From: Bradyrhizobium centrolobii | Lineage (GTDB): Bacteria > Pseudomonadota > Alphaproteobacteria > Rhizobiales > Xanthobacteraceae | Reading direction: 5' to 3' | Length of the DNA: 64,000 nt | Assembly: GCF_001641635.1 (NCBI RefSeq) | Contig: NZ_LUUB01000066.1 | Location: 1 to 64,000, forward strand | In this document: positions 18,568-27,405 of the stretch, piece by piece | Layout of the letters: each line of letters begins with the position of its first letter | How positions within the stretch are numbered: position 1 is the first letter of the stretch | Program-made: the position numbers and the translations under genes | Notes under the pieces: model-generated | Database searches by the model: none | Seen by the model: the letters and a program-made list of their open reading frames with translations, nothing else | What the model was told of the DNA's origin: nothing

Positions 18568-19092
18568 GTGAGCAAAGCCAACAACAAGGTCTCGCCCGAC
18601 CTCGACACTCCCACCGATCTGTCGCCCCAGGCGGTCAACAAGGTTTCGCAGGCGCTCAACGTGCTTCTGGCCGACGCGTTCGCGCTCTATCTCAAGACCA
18701 AGAATTTCCACTGGCACATCAGCGGGCGGCATTTCCGCGACTACCACCTGCTGCTTGACGAGCAGTCGGACCAGATCTTCGCCACCACCGACCAGCTTGC
18801 CGAGCGCGTCCGCAAGATCGGCGGCACCACGCTGAAGTCGATTGGCCAGGTCGCAAAGCTCCAGACCATCAAGGACAACAACGAGGACTACGTCCCGCCG
18901 CGTGAGATGCTGCGCGAATTGATGCAGGACAATAAGCACGTCGCCGCCGCCATGCGCAAGGCGCATGAGGTGTGCGACGAGGCCGGCGATGTCGCGAGCG
19001 CGAGCATCCTCGAAAACTTCATCGACGAGACCGAGCGCCGCACCTGGTTCCTGTTCGAAGCCACCCGCCAGGAAGGCAGCAACGCGGCGTAG
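18568..19092 (+). CDS. dps: Dps/ferritin-like DNA-protecting protein
   Basis: 174 residues from GTG 18568, chosen for the AGGAAGG site 6 bases upstream. Dps dodecamers bind DNA and oxidise iron with peroxide. The ferroxidase ligands lie in FHWHISGRHFRDYHLLLDEQ and the following SDQIF...D segment. The N-terminal tail is Lys/Asn-rich, and no C-terminal extension is present. A class 4 palindrome follows the stop. Confidence 0.9.
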   Translation: MSKANNKVSPDLDTPTDLSPQAVNKVSQALNVLLADAFALYLKTKNFHWHISGRHFRDYHLLLDEQSDQIFATTDQLAERVRKIGGTTLKSIGQVAKLQTIKDNNEDYVPPREMLRELMQDNKHVAAAMRKAHEVCDEAGDVASASILENFIDETERRTWFLFEATRQEGSNAA

Positions 19093-19114
19093 TTTCTCGT
19101 CGCTTCAACAATGT

Positions 19115-19162
19115 CGTCCCGGATCAGCGCTCGCTACGCTTGCTTGTCCGGGACGACACCGT
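19115..19162. repeat. Palindromic repeat, class 4
   Basis: GTCCCGGATCAGCGCTCGC ... GCTTGTCCGGGACGAC, 20 bp after dps; related to 26063-26210 and 33337-33478. Confidence 0.6.
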
Positions 19163-19182
19163 GTATGAGGCGCGAGTTGCGG

Positions 19183-19704
19183 TTACCGCCACAGCCGCAT
19201 CAGCGCTCCATCCTTGCCGGTGACGGGATCGGCAGGCGGTAGCTTCACGGCGGGAATCGTCTTCAGCGCCTTGGCGTGGTTCTCCGGCGTTGCCCGCGTG
19301 ATCTCCATGTTCGCGCCCGGCGGATAGGCACCGATCACGCAGAAATCGTCGCTGGCCCCGATGCATTGATGCCCGGTGCCGGCGGGAAGGATCGCGACAT
19401 CGCCGGCCCTGATCTCCAGCTCCTGGCCGTGATCGCCGCCGAAGCGGACGCGGGCGTGGCCGCGCGCAACGCCGAGCACCTCATGCACGGTCGAATGATA
19501 GTGCAGATAGTCGTAGACGCCGTTGCGCCACGTGCCGCCCCAGCCGTTTGCACCGAACAGATTCTCGATGGTTTCCTCGGGATGCTTCGGGTCGAGCGTG
19601 ACTGCGCCCTGATAGACCAGGAAGGGGAGGATGTTGTTCGGCACGAGCCCGTCGTCCTCGAAGACGATGGCGAGTGGTTCGGCATTGTCGCGGACGACAG
19701 GCAT
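19183..19704 (-). CDS. Cupin-domain protein
   Basis: 173 residues with one beta-barrel cupin. Motif 1 is HYHSTVHEVLGVARG (metal-binding His-x-His and a Glu four residues on), and motif 2 is GDVAILPAGTGHQ with the second His. The N-terminus ILPFLVYQGAV... fits the bacterial family annotated as cupin domain with no assigned reaction. It stands alone between dps and carA. Confidence 0.8.
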   Translation of the reverse strand: MPVVRDNAEPLAIVFEDDGLVPNNILPFLVYQGAVTLDPKHPEETIENLFGANGWGGTWRNGVYDYLHYHSTVHEVLGVARGHARVRFGGDHGQELEIRAGDVAILPAGTGHQCIGASDDFCVIGAYPPGANMEITRATPENHAKALKTIPAVKLPPADPVTGKDGALMRLWR

Positions 19705-19779
19705 CGCGGGGCTCCTGCGTGAGAGTAGCAGAGATCAACCGATCGCGAGAGATGACGTTCCTTCCGTTGCCACTCCATC

Positions 19780-19885
19780 ACTCCGGGGCGCCTTCGCTCT
19801 TCGAGCTTCGGCGGACAAGTCGCGCGTCCCGGAATGACGGCCCGCAACCAAAAACGAAAATGCCCGGGACGAGCCCGGGCATGAC
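19780..19885. repeat. Palindromic repeats, classes 2 and 5
   Basis: A degenerate CTCCGGGGCG ... CCCGGAATGACGG element followed by TGCCCGGGACGAGCCCGGGCA (about 19861-19881). The second, close to the carA stop, may serve as its terminator though it has no T run. Confidence 0.6.
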
Positions 19886-19915
19886 GTTGTGGAATCGACT
19901 TATCGAGAGAGCGCC

Positions 19916-21106
19916 TTACGCGCTCTTCTTCTGCCGCATCAGGTCCGCGAAGCGCTGGAACAGATAGTGCGAGTCGCGCGGGCCCGGCGACGCTTCGGGG
20001 TGATACTGCACCGAGAACACCGGCCTGCCGTCGAGCTGGATGCCGCAATTGGAGCCGTCGAACAGCGAGATGTGTGTTTGCGTCGCGCCCTCCGGCAGCG
20101 TCGCCTGGTCCACCGCGAAGCCGTGGTTCATCGAGGTGATCTCGACCTTGCCGGTGGTCTCATCCTTCACGGGGTGGTTGGCGCCGTGGTGGCCCTGATG
20201 CATCTTCTTGGTCTTGGCGCCGACGGCGAGGCCGAGCATCTGGTGACCGAGGCAGATGCCGAAGGTCGGCGTGCCCGACTTGATCACGTCCTGGATCACC
20301 GGCACAGCATATTTGCCGGTCGCAGCCGGATCGCCCGGTCCGTTGGACAGGAACACGCCGTCGGGCTTCATCGCCAGGATGTCTTCGGCCGAGGTCGTCG
20401 CCGGCACCACCGTCACCTTGCAGCCGACGCCGGCGAGCAGGCGCAGGATGTTGCGCTTGATGCCGTAGTCGATGGCGACGACGTTGAACTCCGGATTCTC
20501 CTGCCGGCCAAAACCCTTGTCCCACAGCCAGGGCGTCTCGTCCCAGGTGAAGCGCTGGCCGGAGGTGACCATCGGCACGAGGTCCATGCCCTCGAGCCCA
20601 GGCCATTCGCGCGCCTCTTCCTTGAGGCCGTGCAGGTCGAACGTGCCGCTCTTCGAATGCGCGATCACGGCGTTCGGCATGCCCTTGCTGCGGATCAGCG
20701 CGGTCAGCGCGCGGGTGTCGATGCCGGAGAGGCCGATGATGCCGCGGGCCTTGAGCCAGGCGTCGAGGTGCCTGGTCGCACGATAGTTCGAGGGATCGGT
20801 GATCGCGGTGCGCAGGATCACGCCGCGCGCGCCGGGCGTCGCGGCCATGTTCACCGTCTCGATGTCTTCGTCGTTGGTGCCGACGTTACCGATATGCGGG
20901 AAGGTGAAGGTGATGATCTGGCCGGCATAGGAGGGATCGGTCAGGATCTCCTCATAGCCGGTCATCGCGGTGTTGAAGCAGACTTCACCGACGGCGTGGC
21001 CTTCGGCGCCGAGACCAAAGCCTTCGAGCACCGTGCCATCGGCAAGCACCAAGAGCGCGGTCGGCTTGTGGTCCGGCCAAGCGGGATCGTTGTCAGGTTG
21101 TGTCAT
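19916..21106 (-). CDS. carA: Carbamoyl-phosphate synthase small (glutaminase) subunit
   Basis: 396 residues. It releases ammonia from glutamine for CarB. The N-terminal CarA-specific domain begins near TALLVLADGTVLEGFGLGAE. The class I glutamine amidotransferase domain holds the nucleophile in TFGICLGHQML and the His/Glu pair near the C-terminus (VQYHPEASPGP). Transcribed in the same direction as carB but separated from it by seven genes. No pyrimidine- or arginine-responsive leader is evident upstream. Confidence 0.97.
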   Translation of the reverse strand: MTQPDNDPAWPDHKPTALLVLADGTVLEGFGLGAEGHAVGEVCFNTAMTGYEEILTDPSYAGQIITFTFPHIGNVGTNDEDIETVNMAATPGARGVILRTAITDPSNYRATRHLDAWLKARGIIGLSGIDTRALTALIRSKGMPNAVIAHSKSGTFDLHGLKEEAREWPGLEGMDLVPMVTSGQRFTWDETPWLWDKGFGRQENPEFNVVAIDYGIKRNILRLLAGVGCKVTVVPATTSAEDILAMKPDGVFLSNGPGDPAATGKYAVPVIQDVIKSGTPTFGICLGHQMLGLAVGAKTKKMHQGHHGANHPVKDETTGKVEITSMNHGFAVDQATLPEGATQTHISLFDGSNCGIQLDGRPVFSVQYHPEASPGPRDSHYLFQRFADLMRQKKSA

Positions 21107-21252
21107 GAGCCCGCTTCATAGTCTGGCAAGTGGCGCCCGTCAAAGCGGGAAAGGGCGGATTCACATGCGTTTTTGCATATTTGACAGGCCCTCTCAGGCA
21201 CTTAAGCTCGGCAGAATAATTTCCGGCAAATTACTGGGCTTGCGAGGCAATA

Positions 21253-21981
21253 ATGGACCAGACGACCCCGATTGTGCTGGTTCCGGGACTGGCCTCCTCG
21301 GCCCGGATCTACGCGCCGGTGATCCCGGCACTCTGGCCGTTCGGCCCGGTGACGGTCGCCAACCACATCCGTGACGACAGCATGACGGCGATCGGCGAGC
21401 GCATTCTCAGCGAAGCGCCACCGCGTTTTGCGCTCGCTGGCCACTCCATGGGCGGCTACATCGCCTTCGAGATCATGCGGCAGGCGCCCGAACGGGTGGT
21501 GAAGCTCGCTTTGATCAGCACCCAGGCGCGGCCCGACACGCCGGAGGCGACTGCACGCCGGCGCGGCCTGATGGAACGGGCGCGGCGCGGCGAACTGCGC
21601 GCAGCGCGCGAGGAGATGTTTCCTGAACTGGTGCATCCTTCGCGTCGCGACGACGCCAAGCTGCGCCAGCTCGTGCATGCGCAGGGCGAGGACGTCGGCG
21701 TCGACGGGTACATCAGGCAGCAGACCGCGATCATCGCGCGGGTGGACTCGCGGCCGACGCTTGCAACAATCCGATGCCCGACGCTGGTGCTGACCGGCGA
21801 TCAGGACAACACCATCCCGAACGCGCTCTCGAAGGAGATGGCGGAGGGCATTGCCGGTGCCAAGCTCGTCGTGCTCAGCAATTGCGGACACCTGCCGCAG
21901 CCGGAACAGCCCGAGGCGACGGCGCAGGCGCTGGTCGAATGGCTGAGGGGCCCGGTTGTCTCGGGGGCGCGAACGGCCTAG
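21253..21981 (+). CDS. Alpha/beta hydrolase
   Basis: 242 residues. The nucleophile elbow is GHSMGG (Ser65), the acid is the Asp in LVLTGDQDN, and the His lies in NCGHLPQPEQP, so the triad is complete. The oxyanion strand is LVPGLASS. Members of this class include esterases, haloperoxidase-like proteins and C-C hydrolases; the substrate is not readable. It is divergent from carA and followed after 33 bp by the yqeY-like gene, with which it may form an operon. Confidence 0.85.
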   Translation: MDQTTPIVLVPGLASSARIYAPVIPALWPFGPVTVANHIRDDSMTAIGERILSEAPPRFALAGHSMGGYIAFEIMRQAPERVVKLALISTQARPDTPEATARRRGLMERARRGELRAAREEMFPELVHPSRRDDAKLRQLVHAQGEDVGVDGYIRQQTAIIARVDSRPTLATIRCPTLVLTGDQDNTIPNALSKEMAEGIAGAKLVVLSNCGHLPQPEQPEATAQALVEWLRGPVVSGARTA

Positions 21982-22014
21982 ATCAGGCGACAGATATTTG
22001 AAGGGATCACGGCC

Positions 22015-22470
22015 ATGATGCGCGACGACATCAACAATGCGGTCAAGGAGGCCATGAAGGCCAAGGACGAGCGCAAGCTCTCGACGCTGCGCATGGTCAA
22101 CTCGACCATCAAGAACGCCGACATCGAGGCGCGCGGCAATGGCAAGCCGCCGCTATCGGACGCCGACCTGCTCGGCGTGCTGCAGAAGATGATCAAGCAG
22201 CGCCAGGAGGCGGTCGAGCTCTACGACAAGGGCGGCCGCGCCGAGCTCGCCGCCCAGGAGCGCGAGGAGATCGCGGTGATCTCGGCATACCTGCCGAAGC
22301 AGATGTCGGATGACGACGTGAAGAAGGCGATTTCGGACGTGATCGCCGAGACCGGCGCGGTCGGCATGAAGGACATGGGCAAGGTGATTGCGGCGCTGAA
22401 GGCGAAGTACACCGGCCAGATGGATTTTGGCAAAGCCAGCGGCCTGGTGAAGGCGGCGCTCACCGGATAG
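22015..22470 (+). CDS. GatB/YqeY domain protein
   Basis: 151 residues, all one YqeY domain: an N-terminal helical bundle (MRDDINNAVKEAMKAKDERK...) and a C-terminal tail domain like that of GatB (VISAYLPKQMSDDDVKKAI). Stand-alone YqeY proteins are linked to tRNA amidation or translation by this similarity, but their role is not proven. In many alphaproteobacteria the gene lies near carA, dnaG and rpoD, which fits this window. Confidence 0.9.
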   Translation: MMRDDINNAVKEAMKAKDERKLSTLRMVNSTIKNADIEARGNGKPPLSDADLLGVLQKMIKQRQEAVELYDKGGRAELAAQEREEIAVISAYLPKQMSDDDVKKAISDVIAETGAVGMKDMGKVIAALKAKYTGQMDFGKASGLVKAALTG

Positions 22471-22472
22471 CT

Positions 22473-22577
22473 CGTCATTCCGGGGCGACGCGAAGCGTCG
22501 AACCCGGAATCCATCGCGCCGCCGAATCCGTTGATCAATGGATTCCGGGCTCGCGCTTCGCGCGCCCCGGAATGACG
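22473..22577. repeat. Composite palindromic repeat, class 2
   Basis: CGTCATTCCGGGGCGACG ... CCCGGAATCC and the inverse GGATTCCGGGCTCGCG ... CCCCGGAATGACG flank a short spacer. Same class as 22757, 28219, 34536, 39651 and 45143. Confidence 0.75.
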
Positions 22578-22597
22578 AAGACACTGGGAGGCAACCG

Positions 22598-22750
22598 ATG
22601 ATCATCACGCCGGTCCGGCGCTGGATGGAGCCGAACTTTCCCAACATCACGTATTGGCGCGAGATGGAGAAGGGCGGGCATTTCGCCGCATTCGAGCAGC
22701 CCGAGCTGTTTGTCGGCGAGGTCAGGACGTTCTTCCGGACGGTGCGATAA
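22598..22750 (+). pseudogene. C-terminal remnant of an epoxide hydrolase-type enzyme
   Basis: A 50-residue frame from ATG 22598 reads ...TYWREMEKGGHFAAFEQPEL and stops at TAA 22750. GGHFAAFEQPELF is the C-terminal segment of the alpha/beta-hydrolase epoxide hydrolases and includes the catalytic His. The body with nucleophile and acid is absent. Class 2 repeats flank it on both sides, suggesting deletion between repeats. It may still be expressed as a fragment but cannot be an enzyme. Confidence 0.7.
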
Positions 22751-22756
22751 CTCTCG

Positions 22757-22910
22757 CGGTCATTCCGGGGCCCCAAAGGGCGAACCCGGAATCTCGAGAT
22801 TCCGGGTTCGATGCTTCGCATCGCCCCGGGATGACGCCTTAGAGGCGAGATGCTTCCCCATCGTCATGCCCGGGCTTGTCCCGGGCATCCACGTGCTTAA
22901 ACTGGCGGTC
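22757..22910. repeat. Palindromic repeats, classes 2 and 5
   Basis: 22757-22838 is a class 2 element (GGTCATTCCGGGGCCCC ... CGCCCCGGGATGACG). 22863-22890 is class 5 (ATGCCCGGGCTTGTCCCGGGCAT). Confidence 0.7.
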
Positions 22911-22974
22911 AAGCAAGAAGCGCGTGGATGGAGGAAGCTCCGGCCGTCCGCGCAAGAGGGAAACGCCCGCAGCC

Positions 22975-24585
22975 ATGCTGACCGAAGCCGCAACCTACGA
23001 CGAGCTCTACCGCAACTTTCGCTGGGACGTCCCGTCGCGTTTCAACATGGCGGAGGCCTGCTGCGACCGCCATGCCGACGGCACGGGCCGCCTTGCGCTG
23101 ATCTATGTCGACGAGAACGGCACGACGTCCCGCACCTCCTTCGACGAGGTCGCGGAGATGTCGCGCCGTTTCGCCAACGTGCTGAAGGCCGACGGGCTCA
23201 TCCGCGGCGACCGCGTCGCGGTGTTCCTGTCGCAGTCGCTGGAGCTGCCGATCGCGCACATGGCTGCGTTCCGCTCCGGGCTGATCTCGATCCCGCTGTT
23301 TGCTCTGTTTGGCGAGGACGCGCTGGAATTCCGCCTGTCGAATTCGCAAGCAAGAGCCATCATCACCGATGAGGCGGGCTGGGAGAAGCTCACGAAGATC
23401 CGCGATCGGCTGCCCTATTTGCAGGACATCTACGTCACGAGCGGCGCCGTCCACGCCGGCGCCAAACCATTCTGGTCGGCGATCGAAACCGCGTCCGAGG
23501 ACTTCGCGACCGTCGACACGTCGGCCGACGATCCCGCGCTGATCATCTACACCTCGGGCACGACCGGCAATCCCAAGGGCGCGCTGCACGCCCATCGTGT
23601 CGTGCTCGGCCATCTGCCGAATGTGGAGATGTGTCACAACTTCCTGCCGCGCCCCGGTGATCTGATGTGGACGCCGGCGGACTGGGCCTGGATCGGCGGG
23701 CTCGTCAACGGCCTGTTCGCGTTCTGGTATCACGGCATTCCGCTGGTCGGTCACCGCGCGCGAAAATTCGAGCCGCAGGCGGCGATGCAGATGATGGCCG
23801 ATCTCGGCGTGCGCAACGTCTTCCTGCCGCCGACGGCGCTGAAGCTGATGCGGCAGGCCGGCGTGAAGCATCCGGGCGTGAAGCTGCGCAGCATCTTCAC
23901 CGGCGGCGAATCCCTCGGCGGCGAACTGCTCGGCTGGGTGCGCGAAACCTTCGGCATCGATGCGCACGAGGTGTTCGGCCAGACCGAATGCAATCTCGTG
24001 ATCGGCAGCAACTCGAACCTGTTTCCGATCCGACCGGGTTCCATGGGCAAGGCGACGCCGGGCTTCGATGTCCGCATCGTCACCGACAAGGGCGAGGAAG
24101 TGCCGCGCGGTCAGCGCGGCATCATCGGCGTGCGCCAGCCGTGCCCGTGCACGATGCTCGAATACTGGCGCAATCCCGAGGCGACGGCGAAGAAATATGC
24201 CGGCGAATTCCTGCTCACCGGCGATCTCGGCGTGCAGGATGAGGACGGCTATTTCTGGTACGTCAGCCGCGAGGACGATGTCATCACCACCGCCGGCTAT
24301 CGCGTCGGCCCGTCCGAGATCGAGCATACGCTGATGAAGCATCCATCGGTGGCGATGGCGGCGGTGGTCGGCATTCCCGATCCGATCCGCACCGAATCGA
24401 TCAAGGCCTGGATCGTGCTGCGCCCTGGCTTTGCGGCAAGCGACGCACTCGCGCGCGAGATCCAGGAGTTCGTCAAGGTGCAACTTGCCGCTCACGAATA
24501 TCCGCGCTTCGTCGAATTCGCGGAGACGCTGCCGATGACCGCCACCGGCAAGGTGCTGCGGCGCGAGTTGCGTGCGAGGGGATAG
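22975..24585 (+). CDS. Acyl-CoA synthetase / AMP-dependent ligase
   Basis: 536 residues from ATG 22975. It activates an organic acid to its CoA thioester through an acyl-adenylate. The P-loop is IIYTSGTTGNPKG, the adenylate motif FGQTECN, the hinge LTGDLG and YRVGPSEIEH, and the catalytic Lys is in TATGKVLRREL. All are intact. Overall layout resembles AcsM/medium-chain types and bacterial acetyl-CoA synthetase relatives; the chain length is not readable. A MarR gene follows 27 bp downstream in the same direction. Confidence 0.9.
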   Translation: MLTEAATYDELYRNFRWDVPSRFNMAEACCDRHADGTGRLALIYVDENGTTSRTSFDEVAEMSRRFANVLKADGLIRGDRVAVFLSQSLELPIAHMAAFRSGLISIPLFALFGEDALEFRLSNSQARAIITDEAGWEKLTKIRDRLPYLQDIYVTSGAVHAGAKPFWSAIETASEDFATVDTSADDPALIIYTSGTTGNPKGALHAHRVVLGHLPNVEMCHNFLPRPGDLMWTPADWAWIGGLVNGLFAFWYHGIPLVGHRARKFEPQAAMQMMADLGVRNVFLPPTALKLMRQAGVKHPGVKLRSIFTGGESLGGELLGWVRETFGIDAHEVFGQTECNLVIGSNSNLFPIRPGSMGKATPGFDVRIVTDKGEEVPRGQRGIIGVRQPCPCTMLEYWRNPEATAKKYAGEFLLTGDLGVQDEDGYFWYVSREDDVITTAGYRVGPSEIEHTLMKHPSVAMAAVVGIPDPIRTESIKAWIVLRPGFAASDALAREIQEFVKVQLAAHEYPRFVEFAETLPMTATGKVLRRELRARG

Positions 24586-24612
24586 GTTCTTTCAATTCGA
24601 CGCAGTCAGATC

Positions 24613-25080
24613 ATGCCAAAGACGTCTCAAGCCGCGGGGCTTCACCGCGCCTCACTCAAGAAGCTGCACGATCTCGATGCGGCGCTGGAGCTCATGTATT
24701 ACGGCTGGCGCGGGATGACGCTGGAGGCCGACGCGTATCTTGCGAAGCTCGGCCTGTCGCGCCCGCACCATCGTATCCTCTACGTGGTGGCGCGCCGGCC
24801 CGATATCGCGATCGGCTCGTTGATCGAGATCCTCGGCATTTCCAAGCAGGCCTTGAACCGGCCGCTCAATCTGTTGCTGGAGCGCAAGCTCCTGACCTCG
24901 AAGCGGTCGCCCGAGCAGCATCGCTCGAAACTGTTGCGCCTGACGGAGGCGGGGCAACGCGTCGAACAAAGGGCATCGGACCACGAGCGCAAGGCCCTGC
25001 GCGAGGCGTTCGATCGCGTCGGGACGTCGGGTGCGGCCGCATGGATGGCCGTCATGGAGACCATCGCCGACAACAACTGA
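24613..25080 (+). CDS. MarR-family transcriptional regulator
   Basis: 155 residues. The winged HTH spans residues 55-110 (SRPHHRILYVVARRPDIAIG, then LIEILGISKQALNRPLNLLL, and the wing TSKRSPEQHRSKLLRLTEAG). It probably shares a transcript with the acyl-CoA synthetase gene (27-bp gap) and may sense an acyl-CoA or aromatic acid. The target is inferred only from position. Confidence 0.9.
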   Translation: MPKTSQAAGLHRASLKKLHDLDAALELMYYGWRGMTLEADAYLAKLGLSRPHHRILYVVARRPDIAIGSLIEILGISKQALNRPLNLLLERKLLTSKRSPEQHRSKLLRLTEAGQRVEQRASDHERKALREAFDRVGTSGAAAWMAVMETIADNN

Positions 25081-25162
25081 CGACTTCTCAGGTCAATATA
25101 GTTGACATGAAAGGCGAGCTTTGCCACTCTCCCTGCAACAAAGTAAGGGGAGGGTCCACGTC

Positions 25163-25531
25163 ATGAGCGGACAGGTCATGAATCGCGCAGCCGCCGAACG
25201 CTTTGTCGCGGCGTGGTGCGCGAACTGGTGCAGGGTCGATATCGACGCGGTCGTCGCGCACCTTGCCGACAATGCGGAGGTGCGCAGTCCTCTGGCGCTG
25301 AAGCTGACCGATTCCCCCATCGTCACAGGCGCCGAGAACATCCGCGTCTACTGGCGGAAAGCCTATGGCGGTGTCGAAAGCGCCGACCTGAAGATCCTCA
25401 ATTGGAGCTGGGACGACACGATCGCGCGACTGACGGTGTGGTGGCAACTGGACGACACCCGCGCCAGCGAGTTCATGGACTTCGACGATGCCGGCCGTGT
25501 GGTGCGCAGCGAAGCCTTCTACGGAAAATAG
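25163..25531 (+). CDS. NTF2-like / SnoaL-fold protein
   Basis: 122 residues from ATG 25163. The cone-shaped alpha+beta fold is suggested by AAERFVAAWCANWCRVDIDA at the start and VTGAENIRVYWRKAYG in the middle, the pattern of nuclear-transport-factor-2-like proteins that bind or isomerise small hydrophobic molecules. No catalytic residue can be assigned. Its stop is two bases before the next ATG, so the two genes form an operon. Confidence 0.75.
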   Translation: MSGQVMNRAAAERFVAAWCANWCRVDIDAVVAHLADNAEVRSPLALKLTDSPIVTGAENIRVYWRKAYGGVESADLKILNWSWDDTIARLTVWWQLDDTRASEFMDFDDAGRVVRSEAFYGK

Positions 25532-25533
25532 CC

Positions 25534-25977
25534 ATGCACCTTTCGGACTTCGTTCTGCTCCTCAACGCGCTCTGGTTCGGCGGCGCCTTCATCCAGTTCA
25601 GCGTTGCCCAGCGCAATACGTTGAAGATACTGCTGCCGGGCGAAGAGCGCAGCAATCCGATCGCGCCGACCTTGGCGGCCAGCGTGGCGTTCCTGGGTGG
25701 GATCAATCTGCCGATCGGGCTCTTGTCGCTCTATCTTCTGGCCGCTCGTCCGCCCTTCTTCCAACCGGTCGAGGCGCAGCTTGTACTGTTCCTGTTTTTT
25801 GCCGCCTGCCACTTCAGCCAGTTCGCCTATAACCTTCCGGTCCTGATGCGCGGCGGACGTGTCGGGGTGGCGTATTGGCCGGTGTTGAAGGGCCCGATGC
25901 TCAGGATCTTCGTCATCGACGCGGCTCTGTTCGTGGCCAATCTTGGCGTGGCGCTTCTGCTCGCGTGGCGCTCCTGA
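25534..25977 (+). CDS. Small four-helix membrane protein
   Basis: 147 residues with about four hydrophobic helices (FVLLLNALWFGGAFIQFSV at the start, VANLGVALLLAW at the end). Not recognised as a named family. The tight 2-bp spacing to the NTF2-like gene implies they act together or share regulation. Confidence 0.75.
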   Translation: MHLSDFVLLLNALWFGGAFIQFSVAQRNTLKILLPGEERSNPIAPTLAASVAFLGGINLPIGLLSLYLLAARPPFFQPVEAQLVLFLFFAACHFSQFAYNLPVLMRGGRVGVAYWPVLKGPMLRIFVIDAALFVANLGVALLLAWRS

Positions 25978-26059
25978 CAAGCGCCGGCGCTGCCCGTGCT
26001 CGGGCATGCGACCTGGCATCTCTATCGCCGCTTGGTGGTGCCAGTGCCGTAACAATCTC

Positions 26060-26210
26060 CAGCGTCGTCCCGGCGAAGGCCATAACCCCAGGGAGTAGTT
26101 GTGGCGCGAGATCTGGGTTGCGAGTCTTCGCCGAACCACTCCCTGTGGTTATGGTTCCCGGATCGGCGCTCACTTCGTTCGCTTGTCCGGGACGACGACT
26201 CAGCTTGGAG
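26060..26210. repeat. Composite palindromic repeat, class 4
   Basis: GTCGTCCCGGCGAAGGCC ... CTTGTCCGGGACGACG with an inner part CATAACCCCAGGGAGTAGTT that reappears inverted at 33440-33460. Confidence 0.65.
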
Positions 26211-26213
26211 CCG

Positions 26214-26726
26214 CTACGGCGTCTTGATCCCCATCGCCTTGAGCGCATCCAGCATCCGCTGCGGCGGGCCGAGCTTGACGACCAGCGGCTTGCCGGTCTC
26301 GAGCACGCTTTTGAGGTTGGAGAGGATCGCAGGCCAACCCGAGCGGCCGCCGGCCAGGATGTCGTCGCTGAGCGGCCGGTCGTGGCCCTCGCTCATGGTG
26401 AGCCGGACCGCGTCGCCGACCTGCTCGATCTCGTAGGTCACGAGCGTCGGTCCAAGCTTCTCGATCAGGTCGGGCCAGTTGACGTTGAAGGTGACGGAGA
26501 GTTTTCGCGGCGGATCGTATGCGAGGACTTCGCCGCTGATGTGCAATGCTCCGTCCGGCGTGCGCACAATGAAGGCGCCGCCGAGCCGCGGCTCGACCTC
26601 GACCGCATTGCCGAAGAAATACTTCCGGCTGAACTCCGCCGTGGTCAGCGCCTCCCAGACCTTCTCGGGTGTGGAGGCGATGTAGATGGTGTAGACCGTC
26701 AGCGGCTTGAAGTGGTTGATGTCCAT
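26214..26726 (-). CDS. AHSA1/SRPBCC-domain protein 1
   Basis: 170 residues of the START-like AHSA1 fold: VYTIYIASTPEKVWEALTTA at the N-terminus and the central GGAF and W-P-x-I-L-S-N-L-K segments. Such bacterial proteins bind hydrophobic ligands in a helix-grip pocket and often pair with ArsR regulators. It lies 209 bp downstream of two paralogues and their regulator, separated by a palindromic repeat, so it is probably a detached member of that operon. Confidence 0.85.
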   Translation of the reverse strand: MDINHFKPLTVYTIYIASTPEKVWEALTTAEFSRKYFFGNAVEVEPRLGGAFIVRTPDGALHISGEVLAYDPPRKLSVTFNVNWPDLIEKLGPTLVTYEIEQVGDAVRLTMSEGHDRPLSDDILAGGRSGWPAILSNLKSVLETGKPLVVKLGPPQRMLDALKAMGIKTP

Positions 26727-26759
26727 GGTCGTACAGACTTCTGAGTTGTTTCGGTTCGG

Positions 26760-26934
26760 CGGCGAGGTGATTTCACCTCGCCCCGCTTGCGGGGAGAGGT
26801 CGGATTTTACGCCAGAGGCGTAAAATCCGGGTGAGGGGGACTCTCCGCGAGTTCAACTGTCATCGTGTTTGCGGAAGCAGCCCCTCACCCCAATCCTCTC
26901 CCCGTAAGAACGGCGAGAGGGGGCGGCGGGCAGC
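26760..26934. repeat. Composite palindromic repeat, class 3
   Basis: TTTCACCTCGCCCCGCTTG ... GGGTGAGGGG and CCCCTCACCCCAATCCTCTC ... GAGAGGGGGC fill the gap between two AHSA1 genes. Confidence 0.65.
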
Positions 26935-27405
26935 TTACTCAAATCCCTTGATGCCAAGCGCAGCCGGTGGGATCGCGAAAGCCTTGCCGGTCTCCAAAAG
27001 GCTCTTGAGCCCGGACAGAATCGCGGGCCAGCCCTTGGAGATGCCGTCAAGCAGCTTGCTACCTTCGACGAAGCCTTCATGGGTCACGGTCAGCTTCACG
27101 AGTTTGCCCCAAGGCTCGAGCGTGAAAACGACCTTGGTCGGCCGTTCGTTCCGCATCTCTTCATTCACTTCGTGCTTGAAGCTGTAGGACAGCCGCCGCG
27201 GCCTGTCGGCCTCGAGGATCTCGCCGGTGTCGGTGGTCTTGCCGCTCATCACCAGCGCGAAGGACGAGCCGACCTTCCAGTCGGACCTGACCTCGGTGTC
27301 GAACCAGTACTGCCGTGTGAATTCGCTGTTGGTCAGCGCCTCCCACAGCTTGTCCGGCGTGGTTTCGATATAGGTGACGTAGATGAATTCGGGCCGGGCC
27401 ATCAC
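26935..27405 (-). CDS. AHSA1/SRPBCC-domain protein 2
   Basis: 156 residues: YVTYIETTPDKLWEALTNSE, then GEILEADRPRRLSYSF and W-P-A-I-L-S-G-L-K near the end. Its start overlaps the stop of the upstream paralogue by four bases (ATGA type), so translation is coupled. The repeated W...L.SLLETG pattern shows that this trio arose by duplication. Confidence 0.9.
   Translation of the reverse strand: MMARPEFIYVTYIETTPDKLWEALTNSEFTRQYWFDTEVRSDWKVGSSFALVMSGKTTDTGEILEADRPRRLSYSFKHEVNEEMRNERPTKVVFTLEPWGKLVKLTVTHEGFVEGSKLLDGISKGWPAILSGLKSLLETGKAFAIPPAALGIKGFE

Noticed and set aside
22909-24495. Long minus-strand frame opposite the acyl-CoA synthetase
   Set aside because: Antisense shadow; the plus strand carries every AMP-ligase motif.
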